Shown one piece after another: positions 1 to 6,102 of a stretch of DNA of 6,277 bases. Location of the stretch: the NCBI GenBank assembly GCA_030646745.1, contig JAUSKV010000335.1, positions 1-6,277 on the forward strand. Direction: 5' to 3'. The notes under the pieces were generated by a model. The model had not been told where the DNA came from. It did no database searches and saw only the letters and a program-made list of their open reading frames with translations. A program made the translations under genes and the position numbers. The DNA comes from Sulfurimonas sp. (GTDB lineage: Bacteria; Campylobacterota; Campylobacteria; Campylobacterales; Sulfurimonadaceae). Position 1 is the first letter of the stretch, and each line of letters begins with the position of its first letter.

Positions 1-42
1 TGCATCTTTAAACGATGCGTTAATATCTTTTTTATTACACAT
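1..42 (-). CDS. Possible start of a divergent gene, cut by the window edge
   Basis: Reading leftward from an ATG at base 42, 14 codons stay open to the window edge and give MCNKKDINASFKDA. The composition is protein-like, but the piece is too short to identify. Upstream on that strand there is only a weak purine run (GAGA) before the ATG. The competing explanation is the tail of a rightward gene: the plus strand is also open from base 2 to a TAA at 56-58, ending in ...HIVSHE. I cannot decide between the two from this window, and either could be chance. Confidence 0.2.
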   Translation of the reverse strand, partial: MCNKKDINASFKDA

Positions 43-59
43 CGTATCTCATGAGTAAT

Positions 60-75
60 TTTTATTGGATACAAT
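60..75 (+). promoter_or_regulatory. Candidate sigma70-type promoter for the 133-residue protein gene
   Basis: TACAAT at 70-75 lies in the context TTGGATACAATTTCAC, preceded by a T-rich stretch (58-63). This resembles the -10-centred promoters of Campylobacterota, in which a -35 box is often not recognisable; none is seen here. Transcription would start near 81-84, leaving a leader of under 20 bases before the ATG at 101. Judged by eye only. Confidence 0.4.
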
Positions 76-88
76 TTCACACTTAATC

Positions 89-95
89 AAAGGAG
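89..95 (+). promoter_or_regulatory. Shine-Dalgarno site fixing the start at base 101
   Basis: AAAGGAG ends 5 bases before the ATG at 101, which is near-ideal spacing. An in-frame TTG at 65 would add 12 residues, but it would translate through this ribosome binding site and lies upstream of the candidate -10 box, so 101 is the better start. Confidence 0.75.
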
Positions 96-100
96 AGAAA

Positions 101-502
101 ATGGCATATTTTAAAGATGTAAAAATTGGCGACAAGCTTTATGGAATGGTTTTTGGCTCAGGAGTGGTGACTCAAGTATTTGAAAACAGTCACTACAAAA
201 TGATGGTCTCTTTTAAAAATGGATATGATGTTCCTTATACTGAAGACGGAATCCCAGGCTGGGGCAATTTTAAGAAACAGACGATTTTTTATAAAAACGA
301 TATTGACTTAACGGATGTAGATTTTACTCCGGTTACAAAAGTTTTATCTCCTAAAAAAATCATAAAATTCAGACAAAAAAAGAAACTTGAGGTGAGGCTT
401 CCATCCGGCATTTGGACGGAGTGTAGCAAATGCGTAAAAAAATATGTTGAAGAGATGCTGGAAGCTGAAAATTATCACATGTTTAGAAAAAAACAATCTT
501 AA
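101..502 (+). CDS. Hypothetical protein, 133 aa, possible small beta-barrel N-terminal domain
   Basis: I do not recognise a named family. The N-terminal 65 residues follow the pattern 'VKIGDKLYG..FGSGVV...F.....K.MVSFKNG...PYTEDG', which I have seen in small proteins, many from phages, with a likely SH3- or Tudor-like beta-barrel. That is a resemblance, not an assignment. Residues 85-95 form a strongly basic stretch (KKIIKFRQKKK). A single CxxC pair (C108, C111) sits in 'WTECSKCVKKY', followed by a helical, charged C-terminus. There is no signal peptide or membrane segment, so it is probably cytoplasmic. The basic stretch could fit nucleic-acid binding, which is inference only. It has its own ribosome binding site and possible promoter, and the 187-base gap to the next gene suggests that it is not part of the chemotaxis operon. 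Confidence 0.8.
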   Translation: MAYFKDVKIGDKLYGMVFGSGVVTQVFENSHYKMMVSFKNGYDVPYTEDGIPGWGNFKKQTIFYKNDIDLTDVDFTPVTKVLSPKKIIKFRQKKKLEVRLPSGIWTECSKCVKKYVEEMLEAENYHMFRKKQS

Positions 503-511
503 TGAATCAAT

Positions 512-534
512 AATTCCGTACTTGGTACGGAATT
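512..534. repeat. Perfect 10-bp palindrome with a 3-base loop
   Basis: The left arm AATTCCGTAC (512-521) and right arm GTACGGAATT (525-534) are exact reverse complements around TTG. It lies 9 bases after the stop codon of the 133-residue protein gene. No T-run follows on the plus strand (CATCTCAG), and on the minus strand the next bases are TATTGATTC, so it is not a textbook terminator in either direction. It could still end transcription weakly, or be the core of a dispersed intergenic repeat. Confidence 0.7.
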
Positions 535-600
535 CATCTCAGCATGTAAAAGCACGCTACCAATGGCTTGCACTCGGCTAGAGAGTTGAATATCACTACT
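535..600. repeat. Higher-GC intergenic patch next to the palindrome, candidate dispersed element
   Basis: Bases 541-590 contain 24 G or C out of 50, clearly richer than the AT-rich flanks. A second, imperfect stem pairs AGCATG (541-546) with CACGCT (553-558), with one mismatch. Together with the palindrome at 512-534, the patch is open in one frame on each strand without a credible start codon: plus strand ...ISACKSTLPMACTRLES, minus strand SSRVQAIGSVLLHAEMNSV. Spurious peptides of this sort are typical of repeated intergenic elements. With a single copy in the window, repeat status is inference. Confidence 0.35.
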
Positions 601-601
601 T

Positions 602-655
602 TTATCAAAAAGTTATCACAAATTTATTTATTTTTATAATTATGTGTAAATAAAT
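602..655 (+). promoter_or_regulatory. Candidate promoter of the CZB chemoreceptor with flanking repeats
   Basis: TATAAT at 635-640 follows a T-rich run and would start transcription near 647. Around the expected -35 position there is TTATCA at 613-618, with a second TTATCA exactly 11 bases upstream (602-607). An exact inverted repeat, ATTTATTTA (622-630) and TAAATAAAT (647-655), brackets the -10 box. A second AT-rich -10-like stretch (TATTATA near 660-666) is a weaker alternative. The extreme AT content means that some of these matches could be chance. Confidence 0.45.
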
Positions 656-671
656 ATGTTATTATATATAT

Positions 672-681
672 AAAAAAAAGG
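672..681 (+). promoter_or_regulatory. Ribosome binding site built on an A8 tract (A8GG)
   Basis: Eight adenines followed by GG end 8 bases before the ATG at 690. The Shine-Dalgarno match is short (AAAGG) compared with GGAG sites of the neighbouring genes, which suggests more modest translation. No better start lies nearby: the next in-frame ATG (codon 11) has no purine site of its own and would remove the basic residues that precede the first membrane helix. Confidence 0.55.
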
Positions 682-689
682 CTATATAA

Positions 690-2597
690 ATGTTTTCAAA
701 CTTAAGTATCAAAAAAAAGATGAATCTCCTTATCGTCATGGCTACGTTTTCTATTTTTTCGGCAACAATTTTTGTATTTATAGCAATGAGCTATATAGAA
801 TCAAAGTATGAGCATCTGCATCAAAACTCTATGCGGGGGGCAATACAAACTTTAGAAATAGAAAAAAATCTCAATTTTGTAAGTCGTACGACTCGAGACA
901 TAATGCTAGGTGGAGACTATGACAAAAACATAGCTAAACTCAGTGAATCCATAGAAGAGTGCCGTAAGCTCTTTTTATCTTTAGAAAAGATGATGGAACA
1001 TGACACTGCCTCAAAGATGGTAAAAGAAGCAGAAACTTCTACAATGTTATTTTTAGACAACTCTTTTACCTTGATGAAATCACTCACAAAAGATGAAATA
1101 GAAAACAGTAAAACAAAGATTTATAAAAAATACCATAACGACTTAACATCCTCAGCAGATGCTTCGAGAGTATCCTTTAAAAAACTTGTTGAGTTTAAAC
1201 AAAAAGAGCTAGATTCAGACTCTGTAGCCTTAGCTGACAACTTAAGCTTTTATAAATATTTAGTTCTTGTAGCCGGTGTATTTTGTGGCATCGTTGTACT
1301 TATTATAGCAACTATTATTAGTTCCTCTATAACAGGCGGTATCCAAAAATTCACATCTCTCATCAGCTACTCGGCAAATGGTGATTTTAGTCAAAAATGC
1401 AACGAATCAAATAAACATACTGAACTTGGAATCATGGGCGCAGAGCTCTCTAAACTCCTTGAACAGATAGAACATGTAATCCATGAGATAAACTCAACAA
1501 TAACAGATGCTTCAAAAGGTGTCTTTACCAAAAAAATATCTTCGCAGGGAATGAAAGGCGAGTTTGTTTTAGCGCTAGAAAATGTAGCAAACAGCATAGA
1601 GATTATGAAAGAGCAGAATAAAAAAGTTCAAAGAGATGCCTTTAATGCAGAGCTGAGTACAAAAAGTGTTCATGTCTCTGAGTCTCTCTCTCTTATTTTA
1701 AATGATTTGCAAAACAATATCAACAACTTAAAATCCATTACACATGCCACAAAATCTGCTGCCGATTTGGCAAATGATTCTAGAGAAAACATCAATGAGA
1801 TTGTAAAGAATCTTGATGATTTAAACGAACAGGTAAACAACAATAATCATAGTATTGGCGACCTCGCACATCAAGCAAACAACATCACATCTGTCATTGA
1901 GCTTATTACAGACATTGCAGAGCAAACCAATCTACTTGCGCTCAATGCTGCGATTGAAGCAGCAAGAGCCGGTGAGCATGGTCGAGGGTTTGCCGTTGTA
2001 GCGGATGAAGTTAGAAAACTTGCAGAGAGAACCCATAAAGCAACAAGTGAGATTTCAGTATCTATAAAATCTCTTCAGCAAGGTATGAATGACATTCAGT
2101 CAAGCTCTGACATGATGAAAGAGACAGTAAACCATTCTGCGGAGATGATAAGCAGTTTTGAGGGAACTCTAGAGGAGTTGAGCGAAAATTCCACTAAAAT
2201 AGTAAACCACTCCTATCATATGGAAAATAGTATCTATGTAGTACTGGAAAAACTCTACCATATTCTTTATAAATCTCGTGCATACAACTCGGTAATGTCA
2301 CTCAAAAAAGTTTTACAAGAGCAGAATCCTCATCAATGTAATCTTGGTGTATGGTGCGATGGCGAAGGAAAAAAACGATTTTCACAAACGCATTCGTTTA
2401 ACAATATTGCAACTCCACATGCCGCTGTTCACACAAGTGTCAATAAAAATCTTGTATATCTTGAAAAAGATGCAGAAAGTGAAACACTCAAAAATGCGTC
2501 ACTCATTATACAAAATTTCAATAGCATGGAAGAGGCTTCAACTGAGCTATTCAATGCTATGGACAAAATGTTGGAAGAGTCAAAAAGCACAAAGTAA
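690..2597 (+). CDS. Transmembrane methyl-accepting chemotaxis protein with C-terminal CZB zinc-binding domain, 635 aa
   Basis: This chemoreceptor passes signals to CheA/CheW. Domains in order: a basic N-terminus; membrane helix about 11-33; a helical periplasmic domain about 34-189, probably of the four-helix-bundle type; membrane helix about 190-212; HAMP about 213-265, with a second HAMP-like stretch about 270-305; and a signalling coiled coil whose hairpin tip (412-448) has the conserved core [20 protein letters not shown]. The C-terminus is a CZB domain. Its zinc ligands are visible as H524, C550 (in CNLGVW), H577 and H581 (PHAAVH), and the C-to-H-to-H spacing of 27 and 4 matches E. coli DgcZ. 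CZB domains bind zinc, and in Helicobacter TlpD the zinc cysteine reacts with hypochlorous acid. An additional cysteine (C556) is unusual. The arm after the hairpin is shorter than the arm before it, because CZB replaces its end. There is no CheR-tethering pentapeptide. The periplasmic ligand is unknown. Confidence 0.95.
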   Translation: MFSNLSIKKKMNLLIVMATFSIFSATIFVFIAMSYIESKYEHLHQNSMRGAIQTLEIEKNLNFVSRTTRDIMLGGDYDKNIAKLSESIEECRKLFLSLEKMMEHDTASKMVKEAETSTMLFLDNSFTLMKSLTKDEIENSKTKIYKKYHNDLTSSADASRVSFKKLVEFKQKELDSDSVALADNLSFYKYLVLVAGVFCGIVVLIIATIISSSITGGIQKFTSLISYSANGDFSQKCNESNKHTELGIMGAELSKLLEQIEHVIHEINSTITDASKGVFTKKISSQGMKGEFVLALENVANSIEIMKEQNKKVQRDAFNAELSTKSVHVSESLSLILNDLQNNINNLKSITHATKSAADLANDSRENINEIVKNLDDLNEQVNNNNHSIGDLAHQANNITSVIELITDIAEQTNLLALNAAIEAARAGEHGRGFAVVADEVRKLAERTHKATSEISVSIKSLQQGMNDIQSSSDMMKETVNHSAEMISSFEGTLEELSENSTKIVNHSYHMENSIYVVLEKLYHILYKSRAYNSVMSLKKVLQEQNPHQCNLGVWCDGEGKKRFSQTHSFNNIATPHAAVHTSVNKNLVYLEKDAESETLKNASLIIQNFNSMEEASTELFNAMDKMLEESKSTK

Positions 2598-2615
2598 CAT
2601 TTAGATGTTACTTTT
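2591..2615 (+). terminator. Hairpin over the stop codon, likely weak terminator
   Basis: AAAGTAACAT (2591-2600) and ATGTTACTTT (2605-2614) form a perfect 10-bp stem around TTAG. The stop codon TAA of the chemoreceptor lies inside the left arm. The expected T-run is only four bases long (2612-2615, partly in the stem) and is then interrupted by nine cytosines. With an AT-rich stem and a C-run in place of U, termination is likely to be inefficient, so some read-through into the next receptor gene is plausible. Confidence 0.5.
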
Positions 2616-2654
2616 CCCCCCCCCATTTTCTACAATTTTGTAGATAAAAGTAAC
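2607..2654 (+). promoter_or_regulatory. Alternative stem enclosing the C9 tract and an inner hairpin
   Basis: GTTACTTTT (2607-2615) is exactly complementary to AAAAGTAAC (2646-2654), and the same segment also pairs with the upstream arm at 2591-2600. Between them lie C9 and an inner hairpin, TCTACA (2629-2634) with TGTAGA (2639-2644) around ATTT. The shared arm can therefore form either the terminator-like stem or this larger one, but not both fully. The pairings are seen directly; a regulatory role is inference. Confidence 0.4.
2616..2624. repeat. Homopolymeric C9 tract (G9 on the minus strand)
   Basis: Nine consecutive cytosines lie between the two chemoreceptor genes, 18 bases after the stop codon and 58 bases upstream of the -10 box of the next gene. 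In an AT-rich genome a G/C run of this length is striking. Campylobacter and Helicobacter use such runs as phase-variable switches, and the Helicobacter pylori receptor gene tlpB has a variable G-run in its leader. Whether this tract varies in length, or is accurately read, cannot be told from one sequence. Confidence 0.8.
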
Positions 2655-2677
2655 TTTATGTAATCAAAAAAAGTTTC

Positions 2678-2688
2678 TTTGCTATAAT
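2678..2688 (+). promoter_or_regulatory. Sigma70-type promoter of the double-Cache receptor, cheB and cheR
   Basis: TTTGCTATAAT contains a perfect TATAAT (2683-2688) in the T-rich extended context typical of vegetative promoters in Campylobacterota. No -35 box is visible at 2660-2665 (GTAATC), as is common there. The start point should be near 2694-2697, leaving a leader of about 25 bases that carries the ribosome binding site AAGGAG (2709-2714), 5 bases before the ATG at 2720. No sigma28 or sigma54 flagellar promoter was evident by eye. Confidence 0.65.
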
Positions 2689-2719
2689 CCTTTACTTAAA
2701 ATAAAAAAAAGGAGAAAAA

Positions 2720-4765
2720 ATGGGAAAACTTTCCATAAAACTGCAAACCATTGCACTTATTAGTATCGCTTTAGTTATCTTAGCAACTATTATTGGTGCG
2801 ACATCTGTTTTCAACAGCAAATCAGCACTTTTAGAGATGACGGGTGCTAAACTTGAGTCGCTTAGAGATGTAAAGAAAAATCAGATAGAAACTTTCTTTA
2901 ACCGAAGTGTAACTGATATAAAAGTACTCGCTCACTCAGAAGATGTAGAGAGTCTTGTTAAAGATTTGATTCATGTTCATAAAGAGCTAGAAGTAGCAGG
3001 TACAGACGCCTATCCGGTTAAAAATGCACTTGCAATAGAAAAGACAAAAGGTCATGAAGAGTTTTTTCAAGAGTACATGAAAGAGTACGGATACTATGAT
3101 GTTTTTATTATCTGTGCAAAACATGGACATGTTATGTACTCCGCAGCCAAAGAGTCTGACTATGGAGAGAACCTCTCAAGCGGGACACTCAAAGAGAGTG
3201 GACTGGCTGAAGTTTATAAAAAAGCTCTTGCAAACAATGCTCCTGCTTTTGTAGATATGAGACCTTACGCACCTAGTAAAGGTGAACCTGCAATGTTTTT
3301 AGCAGTACCCGTTACAGTAGATGGAGAGGTAAAAGCTGTCCTTGCATTTCAAATTAGTGACGCTGCTATTAGTAAAGTTATGAACTTCAGAGTCGGTTAC
3401 GGCGCAACGCAAGAAGACTTTCTTACGGGGTCAGATAATCTTATGCGAAGCGATAGTTTTCTAAAAAAAGAAACACATACCGTAAAAGCATCTTTTGCAA
3501 ATCCTGCAACAGGTTCTGTTGATACAGAAGCAACAAGAGCAGCATTCACTGGAAAAACTGGAATAGTGATGGCAAAAGGGTTTACAGGGAATCAGGTACT
3601 ACTTTCATATACACCTATTGAAATCGGAAAAGATTTCAAATGGGCTATAACGTCAAGAATGGATGAAGCAGAAGTTCTTATAGCTCCAAATGAGATGCGT
3701 AACTCTATTATTGTTGAATCCCTTATTGTTCTAATTGTTATCACTTTACTAGCGATATTTATCATAAACATAAGAGTAGTAAAACCCATAGAAAACTTCA
3801 AAAATACGCTTCTTAAAATAAGCTCATCCAAAAATTTAACGATTCAAGCAGATGAAAATGCACCAGAGGAGTTATCTCATATGGCACATGGCTTTAATGG
3901 ACTTCTTGCTTCGTTGAAAGAGCTGATTGAAACAGCAAAACAAGGTTCATCAGAAAATGCTTCTATTGCACATGAACTCTCAACAACCGCACTGGGTGTT
4001 GGAAACAATGTTGAAAAATCTGTAACAGTTATAGACCAAGCGACGGTGAAAGCAAATGAAATAAAAAATGAAATAATTATAGCGGTAAGAGATGCGCAAG
4101 AGAGTAAAAAAGATATCGTAAAAGCGAATGAAAATCTTACTGCCGCACGCAACGACATAGTGGCTCTTACTTCAAGAGTGCAACAAAGTGCTGAACTAGA
4201 AATAGAACTGGCACTTAGAATGGACACACTTTCAAACGAAGCAAATGCAGTAAAAACTGTACTTGAAGTTATCTCAGACATTGCAGACCAAACAAATCTT
4301 TTAGCACTCAACGCTGCCATCGAAGCCGCACGAGCCGGTGAACATGGAAGAGGTTTTGCGGTTGTAGCCGATGAAGTAAGAAAACTAGCGGAGAGAACGC
4401 AAAAATCACTCACAGAAATCAATGCGACAATCAGTATAATTGTACAGTCCATTGGCGATGTAAGCGGACAAATGAACTCTAACTCGGCAGAAATTCAAGA
4501 ACTTGCAAATGTTTCCACAGATGTAGAAGAAAAAATCAATGCAAGTGTGAACATTGTACAAGCTGCCGTAAAAGCAAGCGACAAAACTGTAACTGACTTT
4601 GAAAAAACTGGAAAAGATGTTGAATATATCGTTTCACAAGTTTCAGAAATAAATAAACTCTCCTCTGTAAACGCTAGAAATGTTGAGGAGATTGCAGCCG
4701 CGGCTGACCATCTTAACTCTATGACCGATGACCTGCACGCTAAACTTGAAACATTCCGTACTTAA
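2720..4765 (+). CDS. Methyl-accepting chemotaxis protein with periplasmic double Cache domain, 681 aa
   Basis: This is a classical membrane chemoreceptor. Domains in order: membrane helix about 9-31; periplasmic sensor 32-325; membrane helix about 329-350; HAMP about 351-403; signalling coiled coil 404-681. The sensor reads as a dCache_1-type domain. Its membrane-distal module carries [18 protein letters not shown] (124-141), K144-E145 and [17 protein letters not shown] (177-193). The proximal module carries [14 protein letters not shown] (234-247) and LLSYTPIE (294-301). The amino-acid-binding R..WY signature is not seen, so the ligand is open. The hairpin tip (524-560) is residue-for-residue identical to that of the upstream receptor, although third codon positions differ. 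The last residues (LETFRT) carry no convincing CheR-tethering pentapeptide. The start has a strong AAGGAG site. cheB starts inside the end of this gene. Confidence 0.96.
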   Translation: MGKLSIKLQTIALISIALVILATIIGATSVFNSKSALLEMTGAKLESLRDVKKNQIETFFNRSVTDIKVLAHSEDVESLVKDLIHVHKELEVAGTDAYPVKNALAIEKTKGHEEFFQEYMKEYGYYDVFIICAKHGHVMYSAAKESDYGENLSSGTLKESGLAEVYKKALANNAPAFVDMRPYAPSKGEPAMFLAVPVTVDGEVKAVLAFQISDAAISKVMNFRVGYGATQEDFLTGSDNLMRSDSFLKKETHTVKASFANPATGSVDTEATRAAFTGKTGIVMAKGFTGNQVLLSYTPIEIGKDFKWAITSRMDEAEVLIAPNEMRNSIIVESLIVLIVITLLAIFIINIRVVKPIENFKNTLLKISSSKNLTIQADENAPEELSHMAHGFNGLLASLKELIETAKQGSSENASIAHELSTTALGVGNNVEKSVTVIDQATVKANEIKNEIIIAVRDAQESKKDIVKANENLTAARNDIVALTSRVQQSAELEIELALRMDTLSNEANAVKTVLEVISDIADQTNLLALNAAIEAARAGEHGRGFAVVADEVRKLAERTQKSLTEINATISIIVQSIGDVSGQMNSNSAEIQELANVSTDVEEKINASVNIVQAAVKASDKTVTDFEKTGKDVEYIVSQVSEINKLSSVNARNVEEIAAAADHLNSMTDDLHAKLETFRT

Positions 4766-5321
4766 AAAATTTGTCCTTATAGGTGCCTCTACAGGAGGAC
4801 CGGGGCAAATTGAAAAAATCATAAATTCCCTCAATCCACTTCACTCCACCGCTGTTGTAATCGCCCAGCACATGGTGGATAGTTTTATTCCCAGTTTTAT
4901 GAATAGGCTCAGAAACAGCAGTAAGAATAGTGTTACAATGGCAGAGAACAGCAAAATAATTGAGGCTGGAAATATCTATATATGCAGTGGGCATACTCAA
5001 ATTATAAAAAACATGTCACAACTCTATTTTTTGCAAGAAACAGCGCCTAAAGACTCCTATAATCCGGATATTAATTTTCTCTTCAGCTCTTTTTCCGGTT
5101 TTACGAAAGATATTGAAACGATGGCTGTTATACTTACCGGAATAGGCGAGGATGGGGTAAATGGGTGCCATGAGTTAAGTTTAAACGGTGCGCAGTGTAT
5201 TACAGAGGATGCAAATGCCATAGTGGATGGAATGCCGTCCCGTGCAAGATTGGTTGTTACAAATATCAAGGTATCCGGTATAAATGAGATAATAGAAACG
5301 ATAAAGGAATTTTGCGAATAA
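4728..5321 (+). CDS. cheB: Protein-glutamate methylesterase CheB, catalytic domain only (no receiver), 197 aa
   Basis: CheB hydrolyses methyl-glutamate side chains of chemoreceptors (and deamidates glutamine in some species), resetting sensitivity during adaptation in the cytoplasm. The catalytic triad is visible: S21 in [11 protein letters not shown]48 in VIAQHM and D142 in [13 protein letters not shown], with spacing close to E. coli CheB (S164, H190, D286). The DGMPSRAR segment (167-174) is also typical. The N-terminal receiver domain and linker are absent, as in Campylobacter jejuni CheB, so activation by CheA phosphorylation is not expected. The start is uncertain: ATG 4728 lies 38 bases inside the receptor gene, TTG 4746 is an alternative, and neither has a clear ribosome binding site. 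No start codon lies between the receptor stop and the first catalytic strand, so overlap and translational coupling are needed in either case. Confidence 0.95.
   Translation: MTCTLNLKHSVLKKFVLIGASTGGPGQIEKIINSLNPLHSTAVVIAQHMVDSFIPSFMNRLRNSSKNSVTMAENSKIIEAGNIYICSGHTQIIKNMSQLYFLQETAPKDSYNPDINFLFSSFSGFTKDIETMAVILTGIGEDGVNGCHELSLNGAQCITEDANAIVDGMPSRARLVVTNIKVSGINEIIETIKEFCE
5304..5308 (+). promoter_or_regulatory. Ribosome binding site of cheR inside the end of cheB
   Basis: AAGGA lies 12 bases before ATG 5321 and only 3 bases before an in-frame TTG at 5312. The ATG overlaps the cheB stop codon by one base (TAATG), a standard coupling arrangement, and so is preferred although the spacing is long. 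Confidence 0.55.
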
Positions 5322-6097
5322 TGTTTAGTTTTTTTAAAAAAAAGTCGGTTGAGACCGAGGAGAGCAAAGCAGAAATTTCTCAAGATTATTCAAATGTTTT
5401 ACAAGTCGCCGAATATTTTAAGAATGAGACAGGTGTCACTTTTGATAAGCAGATAAGTATTTTAACAAATAAAGTAACAACCTTCTGCAAACAAAGGGAG
5501 ATACACTCTTTTACAACTCTTATGCAAATCATCGAGAAGGATAAGCAGATAAAGCAAGAACTGATTGACTACTTAACCACAAATGAGACATTCTTTTACA
5601 GAGAGTTCAATCAGATTGATGCGCTGAGTAAACTTGTAAAAAAAAGTAATAAGCATGTGGATATTCTCTGTGCACCCTCTGCTACCGGAGAAGAACCCTA
5701 CTCTATTGCAATTGCACTTCTTGAAGCCGGAGTATCTGCAGGCAGTTTTAATATAACAGGCATAGACATAAACTCGGATGCACTCACAAAAGCTAAAGAG
5801 GCAATCTACAGAGAAAGAAATGTCAGAAATTTAACACCTGAAATAATAAATAAATATTTTACTTTTACAGGTGAAAAATATGTTCTCAACAACTCTATTA
5901 AATCACATGTTACTTTTAAACTCACAAATATTTTCGACCCTTCATTTACCACTTTAGGCAAATTCGACTTTGTTTTTTCAAGAAACATGCTCATCTACTT
6001 TGATAAAGAGACAAAACTAAAAGCGAAAACTATTTTAGAAAGTATGCGTAAAGATGATGAAGTTGGTGTTTTTTTTGGTCATGCGGATTTGTTTTAA
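5321..6097 (+). CDS. cheR: Chemotaxis protein methyltransferase CheR, 258 aa
   Basis: CheR transfers methyl groups from S-adenosylmethionine to receptor glutamates and is the opposing partner of CheB. Counting from ATG 5321, an N-terminal helical domain covers about 20-85 and ends in TTNETFFYRE (86-95), the family's conserved entry motif. The SAM-binding loop is CAPSATGEEPYSIAIAL (117-133). The acidic residue following beta-strand 2 lies in GIDINSDAL (147-155), and FDFVFSRNMLIYFD (215-228) and GHAD (253-256) complete the Rossmann fold. Length is similar to C. jejuni CheR (about 260 aa); there is no TPR or other extension. The first 17 residues are lysine-, phenylalanine- and glutamate-rich and probably disordered. 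The gene overlaps cheB by one base. An A8 tract in codons 6-8 followed by a hairpin is described separately. Confidence 0.96.
   Translation: MFSFFKKKSVETEESKAEISQDYSNVLQVAEYFKNETGVTFDKQISILTNKVTTFCKQREIHSFTTLMQIIEKDKQIKQELIDYLTTNETFFYREFNQIDALSKLVKKSNKHVDILCAPSATGEEPYSIAIALLEAGVSAGSFNITGIDINSDALTKAKEAIYRERNVRNLTPEIINKYFTFTGEKYVLNNSIKSHVTFKLTNIFDPSFTTLGKFDFVFSRNMLIYFDKETKLKAKTILESMRKDDEVGVFFGHADLF
5336..5358 (+). other. A8G slippery tract and adjoining hairpin at the start of cheR
   Basis: T7 (5329-5335) runs into A8 (5336-5343), read as TTT AAA AAA AAG. The phase creates the heptamer A AAA AAG, the classical bacterial -1 slippery sequence. Immediately after it, TCGGT (5345-5349) and ACCGA (5354-5358) pair around TGAG. 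The stem is short and lacks the 5-8 base spacer usual for stimulators of frameshifting, so a programmed event is doubtful. Replication or transcription slippage at the tract is the more realistic possibility. Confidence 0.35.
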
Positions 6098-6102
6098 ATC
6101 CT

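Noticed and set aside
1..18. GCATC/GATGC hairpin with a later T6 run as a terminator of an upstream gene
   Set aside because: The stem is 5 bp, the loop is 7 bases and the T-run begins about 9 bases after the stem, so the geometry is poor.
65..100. TTG start extending the 133-residue protein to 145 residues
   Set aside because: The extension would run through the AAAGGAG site at 89-95 and start upstream of the likely -10 box; ATG 101 has ideal spacing.
2344..2604. 86-codon plus-strand frame inside the CZB region
   Set aside because: It is an out-of-frame shadow of the receptor's CZB coding sequence, and the true frame carries all the zinc ligands.
2429..2626. Minus-strand frame whose start codon adjoins the G9 run (MGGGK...)
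   Set aside because: It is tempting as a phase-variable gene, but it is antisense to the conserved end of the CZB domain, has no ribosome binding site and has no recognisable product.
3877..4452. Minus-strand open frame of 191 codons opposite the second receptor
   Set aside because: It is Ser/Ala/Phe-rich, lies wholly within the conserved signalling domain, and mirrors the codon pattern of the coiled coil; an antisense shadow.
4742..4762. ETF near the receptor C-terminus as a CheR-tethering NWETF pentapeptide
   Set aside because: There is no tryptophan, no flexible linker precedes it, and it is not at the extreme end; it reads as the end of the coiled coil.
4755..4775. Programmed frameshift fusing the double-Cache receptor to CheB
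   Set aside because: cheB lies in the +1 frame, but the receptor ends ACT TAA, which is not a known +1 slippery site, and the A6 run lies beyond the stop codon. Overlapping start codons explain the layout.
5312..5320. TTG start for cheR
   Set aside because: Only 3 bases separate it from AAGGA, and ATG 5321 overlaps the cheB stop in the usual coupling arrangement.
6086..6100. GATTT/AAATC hairpin at the end of cheR as a terminator
   Set aside because: It has only 5 AT-rich base pairs and no following T-run, so it is too weak to call.
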